Origin: Clostridium thailandense
Lineage (GTDB): Bacteria > Bacillota > Clostridia > Clostridiales > Clostridiaceae
Direction: 5' to 3'
DNA length: 64,000 nt
NCBI RefSeq assembly: GCF_019207025.1
Contig: NZ_JAEEGC010000052.1
Coordinates: 28,126 to 92,125 of the forward strand
Shown here: one piece after another, positions 1 through 10,612 of the stretch
How the letters are laid out: each line of letters begins with the position of its first letter
Numbering within the stretch: the first letter of the stretch is position 1
Position numbers and translations under genes: made by a program
The notes under the pieces: generated by a model
What the model was told of the DNA's origin: nothing
Seen by the model: the letters and a program-made list of their open reading frames with translations, nothing else
Database searches by the model: none

Positions 1-251
1 GAGTTAGCAATGCTTTCATAGTTGCATGAGTTTTCTTTCTTTACAGTATAGTTTCTTATATTTTGAGTTTGTTCAATAAATATTCCAAAAACCTTACCTA
101 TATTACTTTTAGTACTTTTTTCCGCCTGCATATGTTTCTTGATAGCATCTCCTAATTCTTCAATTATTCCTTGTGAGAACCATCCTGAAAAGCTTATTAA
201 TATATTACTATCTCTAAGTATACTTTGAAGTTCCATTAAGTTTTTATTCAT
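1..251 (-). CDS. SiaB-like protein kinase domain protein (partial, runs off window)
   Basis: Only the first 83 codons are inside the window, reading leftward from an ATG preceded by a GGGAGGTAGG-type ribosome site. The product begins MNKNLMELQSILRDSN and continues with a FSGWFSQGIIEELGDAIKKH stretch. This resembles the histidine-kinase-fold SiaB/DUF6272 proteins that act in partner-switching signalling with SiaC/SiaA-type partners. The C-terminus and neighbours lie outside the window. The assignment rests on remembered family resemblance of the N-terminus only. Confidence 0.6.
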   Translation of the reverse strand, partial: MNKNLMELQSILRDSNILISFSGWFSQGIIEELGDAIKKHMQAEKSTKSNIGKVFGIFIEQTQNIRNYTVKKENSCNYESIAN

Positions 252-309
252 AAAGCCTACCTCCCTCTATAATATTTTCTAATTGGCTATTTGATTAGAT
301 TATAACAAT

Positions 310-321
310 AAAGTTAACTTT
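310..321. promoter_or_regulatory. perfect 12-bp palindrome between divergent genes
   Basis: AAAGTTAACTTT lies in the 200-bp gap between the divergent SiaB-like gene and the sigma54 activator. It could be an operator for either gene. Nothing in the sequence says which protein would bind. Confidence 0.25.
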
Positions 322-454
322 AAGGTAGTCTTAACTTATTGAAAATTACTTAGAAATACTACATAATAGATAAATAGGAATTCTATATATCTTCATTGTA
401 TAAAATATTAAAGTTTATGTAAAAACTTTCCTACTAGATTTTCGAGGTGATTTT

Positions 455-2398
455 GTGGAAAAAGATATTCAAAATATAAAGCAATATTGGTATAGTTTTA
501 TAAATAATAATAAAATAAATGATAACCTTATGAAAGATATTAAGGAATCATGGATAAGATGTAAAAATATAGACGTAGATCCTTTAACAGATTCTATTAT
601 GAAAATCTCAAAAGAAGAATTATATGTAAAATTAAAGCAAAATAAAGAATTAATAGCTGTAGCAGAGCCTATTATGGAAAGATTATATAACATAGTAGAA
701 GGCTCTGGATTTGTAATAGTACTTACAGATAAAGAAGGCTGCATAATAAAAATTATAGGGGATTCCGAATGGCCAAAATCTAAAGAATTAAATCTTGTAT
801 TAGGTGCATTATGGAGTGAAGAATCTATAGGTTCAAATGCTATAGGAACGTCCTTGTATTTAGATAGTCCTCTTCAAATGATAGGTGCAGAGCACTATAA
901 TGTAAATAATCATTGTTTAACTTGTTCTGCTGCGCCTATTCATAATGATGCTGGTGAAATTATCGGCTGCATAAATATGTCCGGAAGCTATTCAAAGGCA
1001 AGTTCTCATACTACAGGCATAGTTGTTTCAGGAGCTTATTCTATAGAAAAACAATTTGCTCTTATAAATTCTAATAAACTATTAAATGTAATTTTTGATT
1101 CTATGTCAGATGGCATGTTAATTTTAGATAAAAACTTTAAAATAGCCAGGGCTAATAATGCTGCTGCTAAAATACTTCAAATCCCTATTTCTGACATACT
1201 GGCTTTGAATATAAATTCAGTTTTAAAAAATATGGATATAATTGAAAATAAACTGAACACGGAAAAAAGCTACTATAATATGGATTGCAATTTCTATATT
1301 AAAAACAGAAGGTTAAAATGCAGTATGAACGCCTTTCCTTTAGTTATCAGCGGTGAACTAAATGGAACAGTAATAACCTTTAAAGATGAAGGATCTGTGC
1401 ATAAAATCGTAAATACTATGGCAGGCTTTACAGCCTCTTATAGATTTGAAGACATTATAACTAAGGACGAATCTATGAAAAGAACCATAGAACTTGGAAA
1501 AAAAGCAGCTTTAACTAGTTGCAACATATTAATAGAAGGCCCAAGTGGAACCGGAAAAGAGCTTTTCGCACAGTCAATTCATAACTACAGTAACAGAAGC
1601 GGCGGCCCCTTTGTAGCAGTTAATTGTGCTTCCCTTCCAAAGGAACTTATAGAGAGTGAACTTTTTGGTTATGAAAAAGGTGCTTTTACCGGAGCAACTA
1701 AGGATGGCCATCCTGGTAAGTTTGAATTAGCTAATGGTGGAACCATATTTTTAGATGAAATAGGTGAAATGCCACTCGATATGCAATCCAAGCTTTTAAG
1801 AGTTTTAGATAATAATAAAATAACCAGATTAGGCGGAACCTATGAAAAAACTTTAAATGTAAGAGTAATAGCTGCAACTAACAGAAATTTAGTTGAAGAA
1901 ATACACAAAAAAAACTTTAGAGAAGATTTATATTATAGACTAAATGTAATGAATATAAAAACTATACCTTTAAAAGATAGACCAATAGACATTGAAACTT
2001 TAGCAAATCACTTTGTTCAAAGATTAAACCTAAAATCTCCTGATACTTTTAAATATTTAACTGATAAATATTTAGATATTATCAGAAGATATGAGTGGCC
2101 TGGAAACGTAAGAGAATTAAGAAATGTAGTTGATCGTTCCTATTATTTATGTGAAAGTAATAACATAACCGAAGATCTATTATATGATTATATTGTTAAA
2201 GACAAAACATCATTTAATCCTCAAGAGAAGACTAATACAAATAAAATTTTAACTATAGAACAATTAGAAAAAGAAAATATTACAGCTGCTCTAGAAAAAT
2301 GTAACGGAGATATTTTAAAAGCTGCAAACATTTTAAATATTAGTAGAGCGACTATATACAGAAGAATTAAAAAATATGGTATAGATATAAGATTTTAA
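455..2398 (+). CDS. sigma54-dependent transcriptional activator (GAF-PAS-AAA+-Fis)
   Basis: 647-residue enhancer-binding protein of the AcoR type. A GAF-like sensor region occupies roughly residues 60-200 and contains a Cys-containing [12 protein letters not shown] stretch. A PAS-like segment follows (about 205-310). The AAA+ module has Walker A GPSGTGKE at 362-369, the sigma54-contact GAFTGA loop at 409-414 and Walker B GTIFLDE at about 429. A Fis-type HTH closes the protein ([15 protein letters not shown]). The start is GTG behind CGAGGTG. It sits directly upstream of an alcohol dehydrogenase with a sigma54 promoter, and the same inverted-repeat sites also precede nfnA. It therefore very likely activates both units, as related activators do for alcohol dehydrogenases in solventogenic clostridia. 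The inducing ligand is unknown. Confidence 0.93.
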   Translation: MEKDIQNIKQYWYSFINNNKINDNLMKDIKESWIRCKNIDVDPLTDSIMKISKEELYVKLKQNKELIAVAEPIMERLYNIVEGSGFVIVLTDKEGCIIKIIGDSEWPKSKELNLVLGALWSEESIGSNAIGTSLYLDSPLQMIGAEHYNVNNHCLTCSAAPIHNDAGEIIGCINMSGSYSKASSHTTGIVVSGAYSIEKQFALINSNKLLNVIFDSMSDGMLILDKNFKIARANNAAAKILQIPISDILALNINSVLKNMDIIENKLNTEKSYYNMDCNFYIKNRRLKCSMNAFPLVISGELNGTVITFKDEGSVHKIVNTMAGFTASYRFEDIITKDESMKRTIELGKKAALTSCNILIEGPSGTGKELFAQSIHNYSNRSGGPFVAVNCASLPKELIESELFGYEKGAFTGATKDGHPGKFELANGGTIFLDEIGEMPLDMQSKLLRVLDNNKITRLGGTYEKTLNVRVIAATNRNLVEEIHKKNFREDLYYRLNVMNIKTIPLKDRPIDIETLANHFVQRLNLKSPDTFKYLTDKYLDIIRRYEWPGNVRELRNVVDRSYYLCESNNITEDLLYDYIVKDKTSFNPQEKTNTNKILTIEQLEKENITAALEKCNGDILKAANILNISRATIYRRIKKYGIDIRF

Positions 2399-2490
2399 TG
2401 ATATAAATAATAACAAAATATAATACAGAATTTAAGCTCAATATTTTTAACAATTTATTCCTCTCAATTTGTTAAAAATATAACTTCTTT

Positions 2491-2526
2491 TCTCAAATTG
2501 AGACGTTTTTTGTATCAATATTGAGA
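2491..2526 (+). promoter_or_regulatory. two upstream activator sites for the sigma54 regulator
   Basis: Two inverted repeats of the form T(C/A)TCA-N3/4-TGAGA, TCTCAAATTGAGA at 2491-2503 and TATCAATATTGAGA at 2513-2526, about two helical turns apart. They end 39 bp before the -24 element. The same motif pair recurs before nfnA. Binding by the adjacent activator is inferred. Confidence 0.7.
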
Positions 2527-2565
2527 CTTAATTGTTAAAAAACATGAAAAGTGGTGTTTTCTTTA

Positions 2566-2583
2566 TTGGCATGTCTTTTGCTT
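2566..2583 (+). promoter_or_regulatory. sigma54 (-24/-12) promoter of the alcohol dehydrogenase
   Basis: TTGGCATGTCTTTTGCTT matches the -24 GG / -12 GC consensus (TTGGCA-N6-TTGC type) with correct spacing. It lies 50 bp before the ATG and downstream of two activator sites. Confidence 0.88.
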
Positions 2584-2632
2584 AATTATATATATATGTA
2601 AAATAAAACGTAATTATTAGGAGGAATATAAC

Positions 2633-3799
2633 ATGTCAAGATTCACACTACCAAGAGATATTTATTTTGGAGAAAACTCTTTAGAAACACTAAAAACATT
2701 AAAAGGTAAAAAAGCTATAATCGTAGTTGGTGGAGGCTCAATGAAAAGATTTGGCTTCCTTGACAAAGTTGAAGAATATTTAAAAGAAGCAGGTATGGAA
2801 ATAAAATTAATAGAAGGTGTAGAACCAGATCCATCTGTTGAAACAGTTATGGCAGGCGCACAAACAATGAGAGAATTTGAACCAGACTGGATAGTATCAA
2901 TAGGCGGAGGATCACCAATAGATGCTGCTAAAGCTATGTGGATATTCTACGAATACCCAGAGTTCACTTTTGAAAAAGCTGTAATTCCATTTGGAATACC
3001 AGAACTAAGACAAAAAGCTAGATTCGTTGCTATACCATCTACAAGCGGAACAGCTACAGAAGTTACTGCTTTTTCAGTAATAACTGACTATAAAGCTAAA
3101 ATCAAATATCCTTTAGCTGATTTTAACTTAACACCAGATATAGCTATAATCGATCCAGCTCTTGCTCAAACAATGCCAGCAAAACTAACAGCTCACACTG
3201 GTATGGACGCTTTAACTCACGCAATAGAAGCTTATGTTGCAGGCCTAAGATCATATTTCTCAGATCCTCTTGCAATGCAAGCAATCGTTATGATAAAAGA
3301 AAGCTTATTAAAGTCCTATGAAGGCGATAAAGAAGCTAGAGACGAAATGCACATAGCTCAATGTTTAGCAGGAATGGCATTTTCAAATGCATTACTAGGA
3401 ATAACTCACAGTATGGCACACAAAACTGGTGCAGTATTCCATATTCCACACGGATGTGCTAATGCGATTTTCTTACCATATGTAATTCAATTTAACAAAA
3501 AAGCTTGTTCAGACAGATATGCTGCTATCGCTAAAACTTTAGAACTAGCTGGAAGCACTGAAGATGAATTAATAGATTCATTGATAGCTATGATACAAGA
3601 TATGAATAAGAAGATGGATATTCCTTTAACACTTAAAGAATATGGAGTAACAGAAGAAGACTTTAATTCGAATCTGGACTTTATAGCTCATAATGCTGTA
3701 CTAGATGCATGTACTGGGTCAAATCCAAGACCTATAACAGATGAAGAAATGAAGGAATTATTTAAATGTACTTTCACTGGTGAAAAAGTAGAATTCTAA
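2633..3799 (+). CDS. iron-containing alcohol dehydrogenase
   Basis: 388-residue group III (Fe-dependent) alcohol dehydrogenase, normal family length. The GGGSPIDAAKAM nucleotide-binding segment is present. The four metal ligands expected from FucO-type enzymes are visible as D192, H196 (GMDALTHAIEAY), H259 (THSMAH) and H273 (IPHGCANA). It should interconvert aldehydes and primary alcohols (ethanol or butanol) with NAD(P)H in the cytoplasm. The start follows a strong AGGAGG. The gene has its own sigma54 promoter and activator sites, so it is probably induced by an alcohol/aldehyde or redox signal sensed by the upstream activator. Cofactor preference (NADH or NADPH) cannot be read from sequence alone. 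Co-control with nfnAB hints at NADPH traffic. Confidence 0.95.
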   Translation: MSRFTLPRDIYFGENSLETLKTLKGKKAIIVVGGGSMKRFGFLDKVEEYLKEAGMEIKLIEGVEPDPSVETVMAGAQTMREFEPDWIVSIGGGSPIDAAKAMWIFYEYPEFTFEKAVIPFGIPELRQKARFVAIPSTSGTATEVTAFSVITDYKAKIKYPLADFNLTPDIAIIDPALAQTMPAKLTAHTGMDALTHAIEAYVAGLRSYFSDPLAMQAIVMIKESLLKSYEGDKEARDEMHIAQCLAGMAFSNALLGITHSMAHKTGAVFHIPHGCANAIFLPYVIQFNKKACSDRYAAIAKTLELAGSTEDELIDSLIAMIQDMNKKMDIPLTLKEYGVTEEDFNSNLDFIAHNAVLDACTGSNPRPITDEEMKELFKCTFTGEKVEF

Positions 3800-3826
3800 T
3801 TTCGTATCAATTTGCAAAAAACAATA

Positions 3827-3874
3827 TAAAATCTCAAAGATGAGACAAATCTTTGTATCATTTTTGAGATTTTG
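3827..3874 (+). promoter_or_regulatory. activator sites for nfnA, also a possible terminator of the dehydrogenase
   Basis: Two T(C/A)TCA-N4-TGAGA repeats, TCTCAAAGATGAGA (3832-3845) and TATCATTTTTGAGA (3856-3869), repeat the arrangement seen before the dehydrogenase. The segment can also fold as AAAATCTCAAA paired with TTTGAGATTTT followed by TTTTGTTTT-like sequence. It may therefore double as the dehydrogenase terminator. Both readings are inference from sequence. Confidence 0.6.
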
Positions 3875-3907
3875 TTTTATAAACATATTTAAAAAAAACA
3901 ATTTCAT

Positions 3908-4166
3908 ATAGATATCAACGCCAGACACTTAACTTATACGCAGGCATATGTTGACAAAACTGAAGGCACATATAAAAACTTTTTTGTCATTCTTAGTGAA
4001 GCATTTTAGAAAATCTTAGAGGCTCTGATATGTTTGAGGTACGAGTTTATCAGAGATTCTTAGATTTTAAAAATGCTGAGCTTTAGAATGACTAAAAGTT
4101 TTTATCGTGCTGAAGTTTGGCAATATATGCCGGAGTATAAGTTAAGTGTCGGCCGCAGGTATCTAT
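3908..4166. repeat. 259-bp long imperfect palindromic repeat, full-length copy
   Basis: The tips are ATAGATA and TATCTAT. Inside them GACACTTAACTTATAC is mirrored by GTATAAGTTAAGTGTC. Arms of about 120 bp remain complementary with mismatches to near the centre (for example CACATATAAAAACTTTT against AAAAGTTTTTATcGTG). No coding capacity is seen. Related pieces occur at 6.5, 10.2, 38.1, 51.8, 54.8, 59.2 and 63.9 kb. The copy separates the nfnA activator sites from the nfnA sigma54 promoter. Confidence 0.85.
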
Positions 4167-4168
4167 AA

Positions 4169-4186
4169 TTGGCATAATTCTTGCTT
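4169..4186 (+). promoter_or_regulatory. sigma54 (-24/-12) promoter of nfnAB
   Basis: TTGGCATAATTCTTGCTT fits the sigma54 consensus and is nearly identical in form to the promoter at 2566. It begins 2 bp after the palindromic repeat and 45 bp before the nfnA ATG. Confidence 0.85.
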
Positions 4187-4230
4187 TATAAAATTTTGAA
4201 TAAATTTAAGTTCAATCGAGGAGGAAACAA

Positions 4231-6494
<2,264 letters not shown>

Positions 6495-6518
6495 ATCAGA
6501 AATTCCTCGGGAATCTTT

Positions 6519-6595
6519 ATAGACTCCCCCACCGAAAGGTGACTTACACTCTGGGTATGTTACCAAACTTCAGCACTACAAAATTTTTTTATATG
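6519..6595. repeat. partial copy of the palindromic repeat family
   Basis: The stretch CCGAAAGGTGACTTACACTC...GGGTATGTTACCAAACTTCAGCAC aligns with one arm of the element (compare the arm at 54.82 kb and the left arm at 3.93 kb). The other arm is missing. It lies just after nfnB. Confidence 0.55.
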
Positions 6596-6670
6596 AGCCT
6601 TCAGTTAAAGAATATATTTAATATCATAGTCAGCTTGATATTTCCCCATTTTTTATAATCTTGCTGATTT

Positions 6671-6706
6671 CACATCAATTTGTTTGTTAAAAAACAAGTT
6701 GATGTG
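6671..6706. terminator. bidirectional terminator between convergent nfnB and VTT gene
   Basis: Stem CACATCAAtTTGTTT against AAACAAgTTGATGTG with a short AT-rich loop, followed by T-rich sequence on both sides. It lies between genes that converge. Confidence 0.7.
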
Positions 6707-6733
6707 AACTTATTTTATTTACATGTTTACATT

Positions 6734-7363
6734 TTATAAATCAGCTTGACTATTCCACTTTATGTAATTCACATAACTCATTGAAATTATAATAATTAAT
6801 GTAATGATAAATACATACAGAGAATACTTCATGCTTATCCCTAAAAAAGTATATAAAAGAATAACTGGAGTATCGGCTATAAATATAGTTACAACATACT
6901 TGATAAAAGACATCCCAGTTAACACAGAAAAGAAACATACTACATCTGATGGTACTATAGGAGAAGAAACTCCTAAAGCTAGGATTTTAACATTATTATC
7001 TTGAATTAATGAGTATATTTTTGGATATTTATTAATTATCTTTTCTTGGTACCCCATACCAATTGTTGCCTTAACAAATAAAAACAAGAAAATCTCACTT
7101 AATAAATTTGCTATGGTAACTAAAATAAATGCTTCTACTGGATTAAATAATATTCCTGCACTTATAATAAAAACGGTACAAGGGATTAGAGTAAAAATTC
7201 TAAATGAAGCAATTGTTAAAAATAATAACGTACTGTACTTAGGATATGCTTGTAAAAAACTAGTGATTTTGCTTGCTCCATCAATATACAATTGATATTT
7301 TAAAAATACACCTAGGATTGCTATCCAACATAAAAAGATCATACTTTTAAATAACTTATTCAT
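6734..7363 (-). CDS. TVP38/TMEM64-family (VTT domain) membrane protein
   Basis: 209-residue hydrophobic protein with about five to six membrane segments and the typical VTT/DedA-like core. This includes the re-entrant IPCTVFIISAGILF region and the later VPSDVVCFFSVLTGMSF region. Family members are membrane proteins linked to lipid handling; the precise role of this one is unknown. The start is ATG behind GAGGTGG. It lies downstream of a two-component system and a methyltransferase, in the same direction but after a hairpin, so it may be transcribed separately. Confidence 0.8.
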   Translation of the reverse strand: MNKLFKSMIFLCWIAILGVFLKYQLYIDGASKITSFLQAYPKYSTLLFLTIASFRIFTLIPCTVFIISAGILFNPVEAFILVTIANLLSEIFLFLFVKATIGMGYQEKIINKYPKIYSLIQDNNVKILALGVSSPIVPSDVVCFFSVLTGMSFIKYVVTIFIADTPVILLYTFLGISMKYSLYVFIITLIIIISMSYVNYIKWNSQADL

Positions 7364-7388
7364 TATTCCACCTCTATTTTTATACTTA

Positions 7389-7419
7389 AAATTTCATAGC
7401 TTTTCTAACTATGAAATTT
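7389..7419 (-). terminator. terminator after the two-component operon
   Basis: An 11-bp perfect stem AAATTTCATAG / CTATGAAATTT with a 9-base loop, followed on the minus strand by TTTTAAG. It lies between the kinase stop and the VTT gene. Confidence 0.55.
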
Positions 7420-7469
7420 ATTATAAATATTATTTATTAAATAAAAGTGGAGAAAAACATTAAGATTTA

Positions 7470-8558
7470 TTAAGATTTTTTCTTAGGCAATTCAATATTA
7501 AAACTAATTATACTGCTCTTACATTCCGCCCAAATTCTTCCATTATGAAGTTCTATTATTTTCTTTGCAATAGGAAGTCCCAGTCCAGAACCTTCTATTT
7601 CAGCATTTCTCGATTTATCTATTCTATACATTTCATCAAATATTTTTGTCAAATCACCTTTACTAATATTGTCACTTTCATTAATAAAAGAAAGTTTAAT
7701 ATTCATATCCTCTTCCCACATTCTAATTATAAAAGTCGAGTTTCTATAACTATATTTTTCTGCATTTTTTACTAAGTTTTCAATAACTCTAATAAATTTT
7801 TGCATATCAATTTCACACATCAGCTCATTTTTAGCGCATTCAATTTTAACTGATATATTCTTTTCAGATAGAAATAAAATATGCTCTCCTACTATCTGAT
7901 TTACTAAAACAGCTATATTAAATGGAACCTTATCTAATTTAATATAGTTATTTGAAAGCTTTGTATACTCAAAAAGCTCTTCAATTAATTTTTTTAAATC
8001 TGTACTTTTTTTATAAGCTATTTCTAAAAACTCCTGCTGATCTTTTTGTAAAACTTCCTTGCCATTATTAAGAAGTTCTAAATATCCAATTATAGATGTT
8101 AACGGAGTCTTTAAATCATGGGAAACAGCAACAATTAATTCATTTTTAGCTTCTTCCTGCTTTTTTTCTTTTTCATAATTTTCTTTAAGCCGTTCAGACA
8201 TGGTATTTATATCCTTAGCTAATTGAGCAATTTCATCGCTGCCTTTTATATCTATAGGCTTTAGATATTTCTGGGTTTTTATATTAGTAACGCTTTTGCT
8301 AATATATTTTAAATATTTAATTCTTCCATTAATTGCAATTAAAAAAATAATTGTAAAAATTATCAATGCTAAGATAAAACCTGCAATTGCTAAGAAAGAT
8401 CCATATTTAACTATAATGTCAGTGTTTATATTATCCGCACCAACTATTTTTTTTAATATATTTACCAAAAACACAAAAGAAAAAAAAGTAAGTATCATGT
8501 CAATAGGAATCAAGATTAGTAATTTGATTCCTACCTTATTCATTATTATTTTCTTCAT
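7470..8558 (-). CDS. sensor histidine kinase (VanS-like)
   Basis: 362 residues. Two N-terminal membrane helices (about 10-35 and 50-75) flank a very short extracellular loop, so the signal is probably sensed in or near the membrane. A HAMP linker follows. The HisKA box has AVSHDLKTPLTSIIGYLE with the phospho-accepting His. The HATPase domain has the N box (NLVKNAEKYS) and G box (GSGLGLPIAKKI). The start overlaps the stop of the response regulator gene by 4 bp (ATGA), so the two are translationally coupled. The neighbouring lipid-methyltransferase-like gene suggests an envelope-stress role, which is inference. Confidence 0.92.
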   Translation of the reverse strand: MKKIIMNKVGIKLLILIPIDMILTFFSFVFLVNILKKIVGADNINTDIIVKYGSFLAIAGFILALIIFTIIFLIAINGRIKYLKYISKSVTNIKTQKYLKPIDIKGSDEIAQLAKDINTMSERLKENYEKEKKQEEAKNELIVAVSHDLKTPLTSIIGYLELLNNGKEVLQKDQQEFLEIAYKKSTDLKKLIEELFEYTKLSNNYIKLDKVPFNIAVLVNQIVGEHILFLSEKNISVKIECAKNELMCEIDMQKFIRVIENLVKNAEKYSYRNSTFIIRMWEEDMNIKLSFINESDNISKGDLTKIFDEMYRIDKSRNAEIEGSGLGLPIAKKIIELHNGRIWAECKSSIISFNIELPKKKS

Positions 8559-9238
8559 ATTTTATATCCGACCCCCCAAACTGTCTTCACATACTTGGGA
8601 TTCTTAGGATCTTCTTCAATTTTCTGTCTGAGATTTGTTATATGAACTACAATAGAAGTATCTGATACTGCAAATTTTTCTTTCCAAATAATTTCATATA
8701 ATTTCTCAACCGAAAACACCATACCTCTGTTTTTAGCTAAACATTCTAATATATCAAATTCCTTTGGTGTAAGTTTAACTTTGTCACCATTTACTATAAC
8801 TTCATGAGTATCAAAATTAATGGTTAAATCTTCAATGGTAAGTATGCTGCTGTTTTGAGGTTCTGCATTGAACTTTTTATATCTTCTAAGTTGAGCCTTC
8901 ACTCTAGCTATAAGCTCCATAGAACCAAAAGGTTTAGCAACATAATCATCAGCACCTACCGTTAATCCTTTTATCTTATCAATTTCCTCATCTTTTGCTG
9001 ACAAAAATATTATAGGCATAGTATAACTTTCTCTAATTTTTATACAAGCACTTATGCCATCTAATATTGGCATCATAATATCTAAAATAACTAAATCAAA
9101 ATTATTTTCATTAATCATAACTAAAGCTTCAGCTCCATTAGAAGCTTCCATAATGTTATATCCCTCATTCTCAAGATAAACCTTGATTAAATTTCTAATA
9201 CTTTTATCATCATCTACAACTAAAATGTTTGTATTCAT
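8555..9238 (-). CDS. OmpR/PhoB-family response regulator (VanR-like)
   Basis: 227 residues. The receiver domain has acidic residues near the start (VVDDDKS), the phospho-acceptor in LVILDIMMPILDG and the conserved Lys in DDYVAKPFG. The C-terminal winged helix contains KLTPKEFDILECLAKN and ends VKTVWGVGYKI, typical of the OmpR family. It forms an operon with the upstream methyltransferase (15-bp gap) and the downstream kinase (4-bp overlap). Targets are not visible. Confidence 0.94.
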   Translation of the reverse strand: MNTNILVVDDDKSIRNLIKVYLENEGYNIMEASNGAEALVMINENNFDLVILDIMMPILDGISACIKIRESYTMPIIFLSAKDEEIDKIKGLTVGADDYVAKPFGSMELIARVKAQLRRYKKFNAEPQNSSILTIEDLTINFDTHEVIVNGDKVKLTPKEFDILECLAKNRGMVFSVEKLYEIIWKEKFAVSDTSIVVHITNLRQKIEEDPKNPKYVKTVWGVGYKI

Positions 9239-9253
9239 ACAAACCTACCTTTT

Positions 9254-9850
9254 CTAGGACCAATTGTCCTTATTAAAATAATTAATAAATTTTACATTTT
9301 TACACCTCAAAATATAAGCTGGCGGCAAATTTAAAAGTACTTTCTTCCTTTTAATTTTATCAAAATATTTTCTAAAAAGATTCATTTTAAATAAAGTATA
9401 TTGAAATGTTATAAATTCACCTTTGGCTTTTAGTATTTCTTTTGTAACTGACAATATTGTTTGGCTCATGGTATCAGGTAGACTTGCAAAGGGAAGACCT
9501 GATATTATATAGTCGACCTTATCAATATTATATTTATCTAAATATTCTTTTATATTTTCTGCTGAGTCATTTATAAGTATGAAATTTGTCTCATCTTTAA
9601 ACTTATCCTTTAAAATTTTATAAAAGTCTAAATTACATTCTATAGCTATAAATATAGTGCTATCTTTCTTTTTATTTAATATTTTTTCAGTAAAGATACC
9701 TGTCCCTGGCCCATATTCAATAATACAGGTCGCGTTTAAAAAATTAATGTCTTCAACCATTCTATCTGCTAATTTTTCTGAACTTGGTGCTACAGCACCT
9801 ACTGTTTTAGGATTCTTTATATATTGTTTTATAAAATTTACGATTTCCAT
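9254..9850 (-). CDS. class I SAM methyltransferase, phospholipid-methyltransferase/KsgA-like
   Basis: 198 residues. The SAM-binding motif IEYGPGTGIFTEKIL is followed by an acidic VAIECNLDFY strand end and the SGLPFASLP motif, which replaces the NPPY-type motif. The N-terminus FIKQYIKNPKTVGAVAPSS is characteristic of the small methyltransferases annotated as rRNA-adenine-methylase-like or phospholipid N-methyltransferase (PmtA-like). It is the first gene of the operon with the VanRS-like pair. A lipid substrate fits the envelope-type sensor next door, but the substrate is not proven by sequence. Confidence 0.75.
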   Translation of the reverse strand: MEIVNFIKQYIKNPKTVGAVAPSSEKLADRMVEDINFLNATCIIEYGPGTGIFTEKILNKKKDSTIFIAIECNLDFYKILKDKFKDETNFILINDSAENIKEYLDKYNIDKVDYIISGLPFASLPDTMSQTILSVTKEILKAKGEFITFQYTLFKMNLFRKYFDKIKRKKVLLNLPPAYILRCKNVKFINYFNKDNWS

Positions 9851-10021
9851 TTTATACTTCCCCCCATGTCAATATGAGGTTAGTATAAAATAGAAATATT
9901 AATCTTTTACCTCAAAAAATATTAAGAATTATTAATATTTTTGAACTTTATTTTATATATGGAAAGTATGCTATAATTCCATTGAAACGCAAAATGCAAC
10001 CTTATAAATATTGAAATAACT

Positions 10022-10174
10022 CTATACATTTCCTGCATCTGTTATGATTCCATGTATTCTAACATCGCTAGTTACGTGTTGCCTTAAAGCATTTATTCCA
10101 TTAAAGAGTTGTATTACACCGTCTAAGTCATTTATACTTTCATATCTATTACAAATAGCAGTATTTTCAAAACA
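10022..10174 (-). pseudogene. M20-family peptidase/amidohydrolase remnant
   Basis: One minus-strand frame reads NDLDGVIQLFNGINALRQHV, then TSDVRIHGIITDAG and a stop. These are internal sequences of M20 aminoacylase/AbgB-type amidohydrolases. About 50 residues survive, with no start and neither metal-binding end. The fragment stops 6 bp from the tip of a palindromic repeat. The rest of 9851-10612 holds only this, the repeat and a metN remnant. Confidence 0.7.
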
Positions 10175-10179
10175 TATAT

Positions 10180-10309
10180 ATAGATACCCATACCAGAAAG
10201 TAAACTTATACGCAGGTAGATGTTACCAAATCTGAAAGCACATATAAAAACTTTTTTACCATTCTTAGCGAAGTATTTTAGAAAATCTTAGAGGCTTTTA
10301 TATGTTTGA
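10180..10309. repeat. left half of the palindromic repeat family
   Basis: It begins ATAGATA and contains AACTTATACGCAGG, AGCACATATAAAAACTTTT and TTTTAGAAAATCTTAGAGGC in the same order as the left arm at 3.9 kb. It ends at the centre (TATGTTTGA). The right arm is absent and metN remnant sequence follows immediately. Confidence 0.75.
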
Positions 10310-10566
10310 TTCCAATTTTTTCTCTACTTTTTCTAAGTTCCTTTGCAGCTAACTTAGTTAAGTTCTTGTTATTTACTATTACTTCTCCAGAAGTAGGCTT
10401 TTCAAGTAAGTTTATACAACAATCAAAGTACTTTTTCCAGCTCCGCTATATCCAATAATTCTATAGATTTCACCTGCTTTAATATGAATATTAACTTCTT
10501 TTAAAGCTTCCACTTTTGTAGCTTTGCTAGTATAAACCTTTTTTATAACTTTCAAGGATTTTTCTT
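10310..10566 (-). pseudogene. metN: metN remnant (methionine ABC transporter ATPase)
   Basis: The minus strand reads [17 protein letters not shown], then [13 protein letters not shown] (Walker A). A frameshift or stop follows. Then come pieces of the expected LLEKPTSGEVIVNNKNLTKL and AAKELRKSREKIG segment. The fragment stops where the repeat begins. The Walker A flank and [16 protein letters not shown] wording are diagnostic for MetN. M20 genes often sit near met transporters in clostridia, so this is one decayed locus split by the repeat. Confidence 0.72.
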
Positions 10567-10612
10567 ATCTTTCAAAGTAAGTTAAACTACTTTGTAGGAG
10601 TATCTTCTGTCT

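Noticed and set aside
3908..4166. Possibility that the long palindrome is an ordinary terminator or riboswitch
   Set aside because: Far too long and imperfect for a terminator, repeated in unrelated contexts and in half copies; no known riboswitch core seen.
10044..10235. 63-codon plus-strand frame in the 10-kb gap
   Set aside because: Antisense to the M20 remnant and running into a repeat; no independent support.
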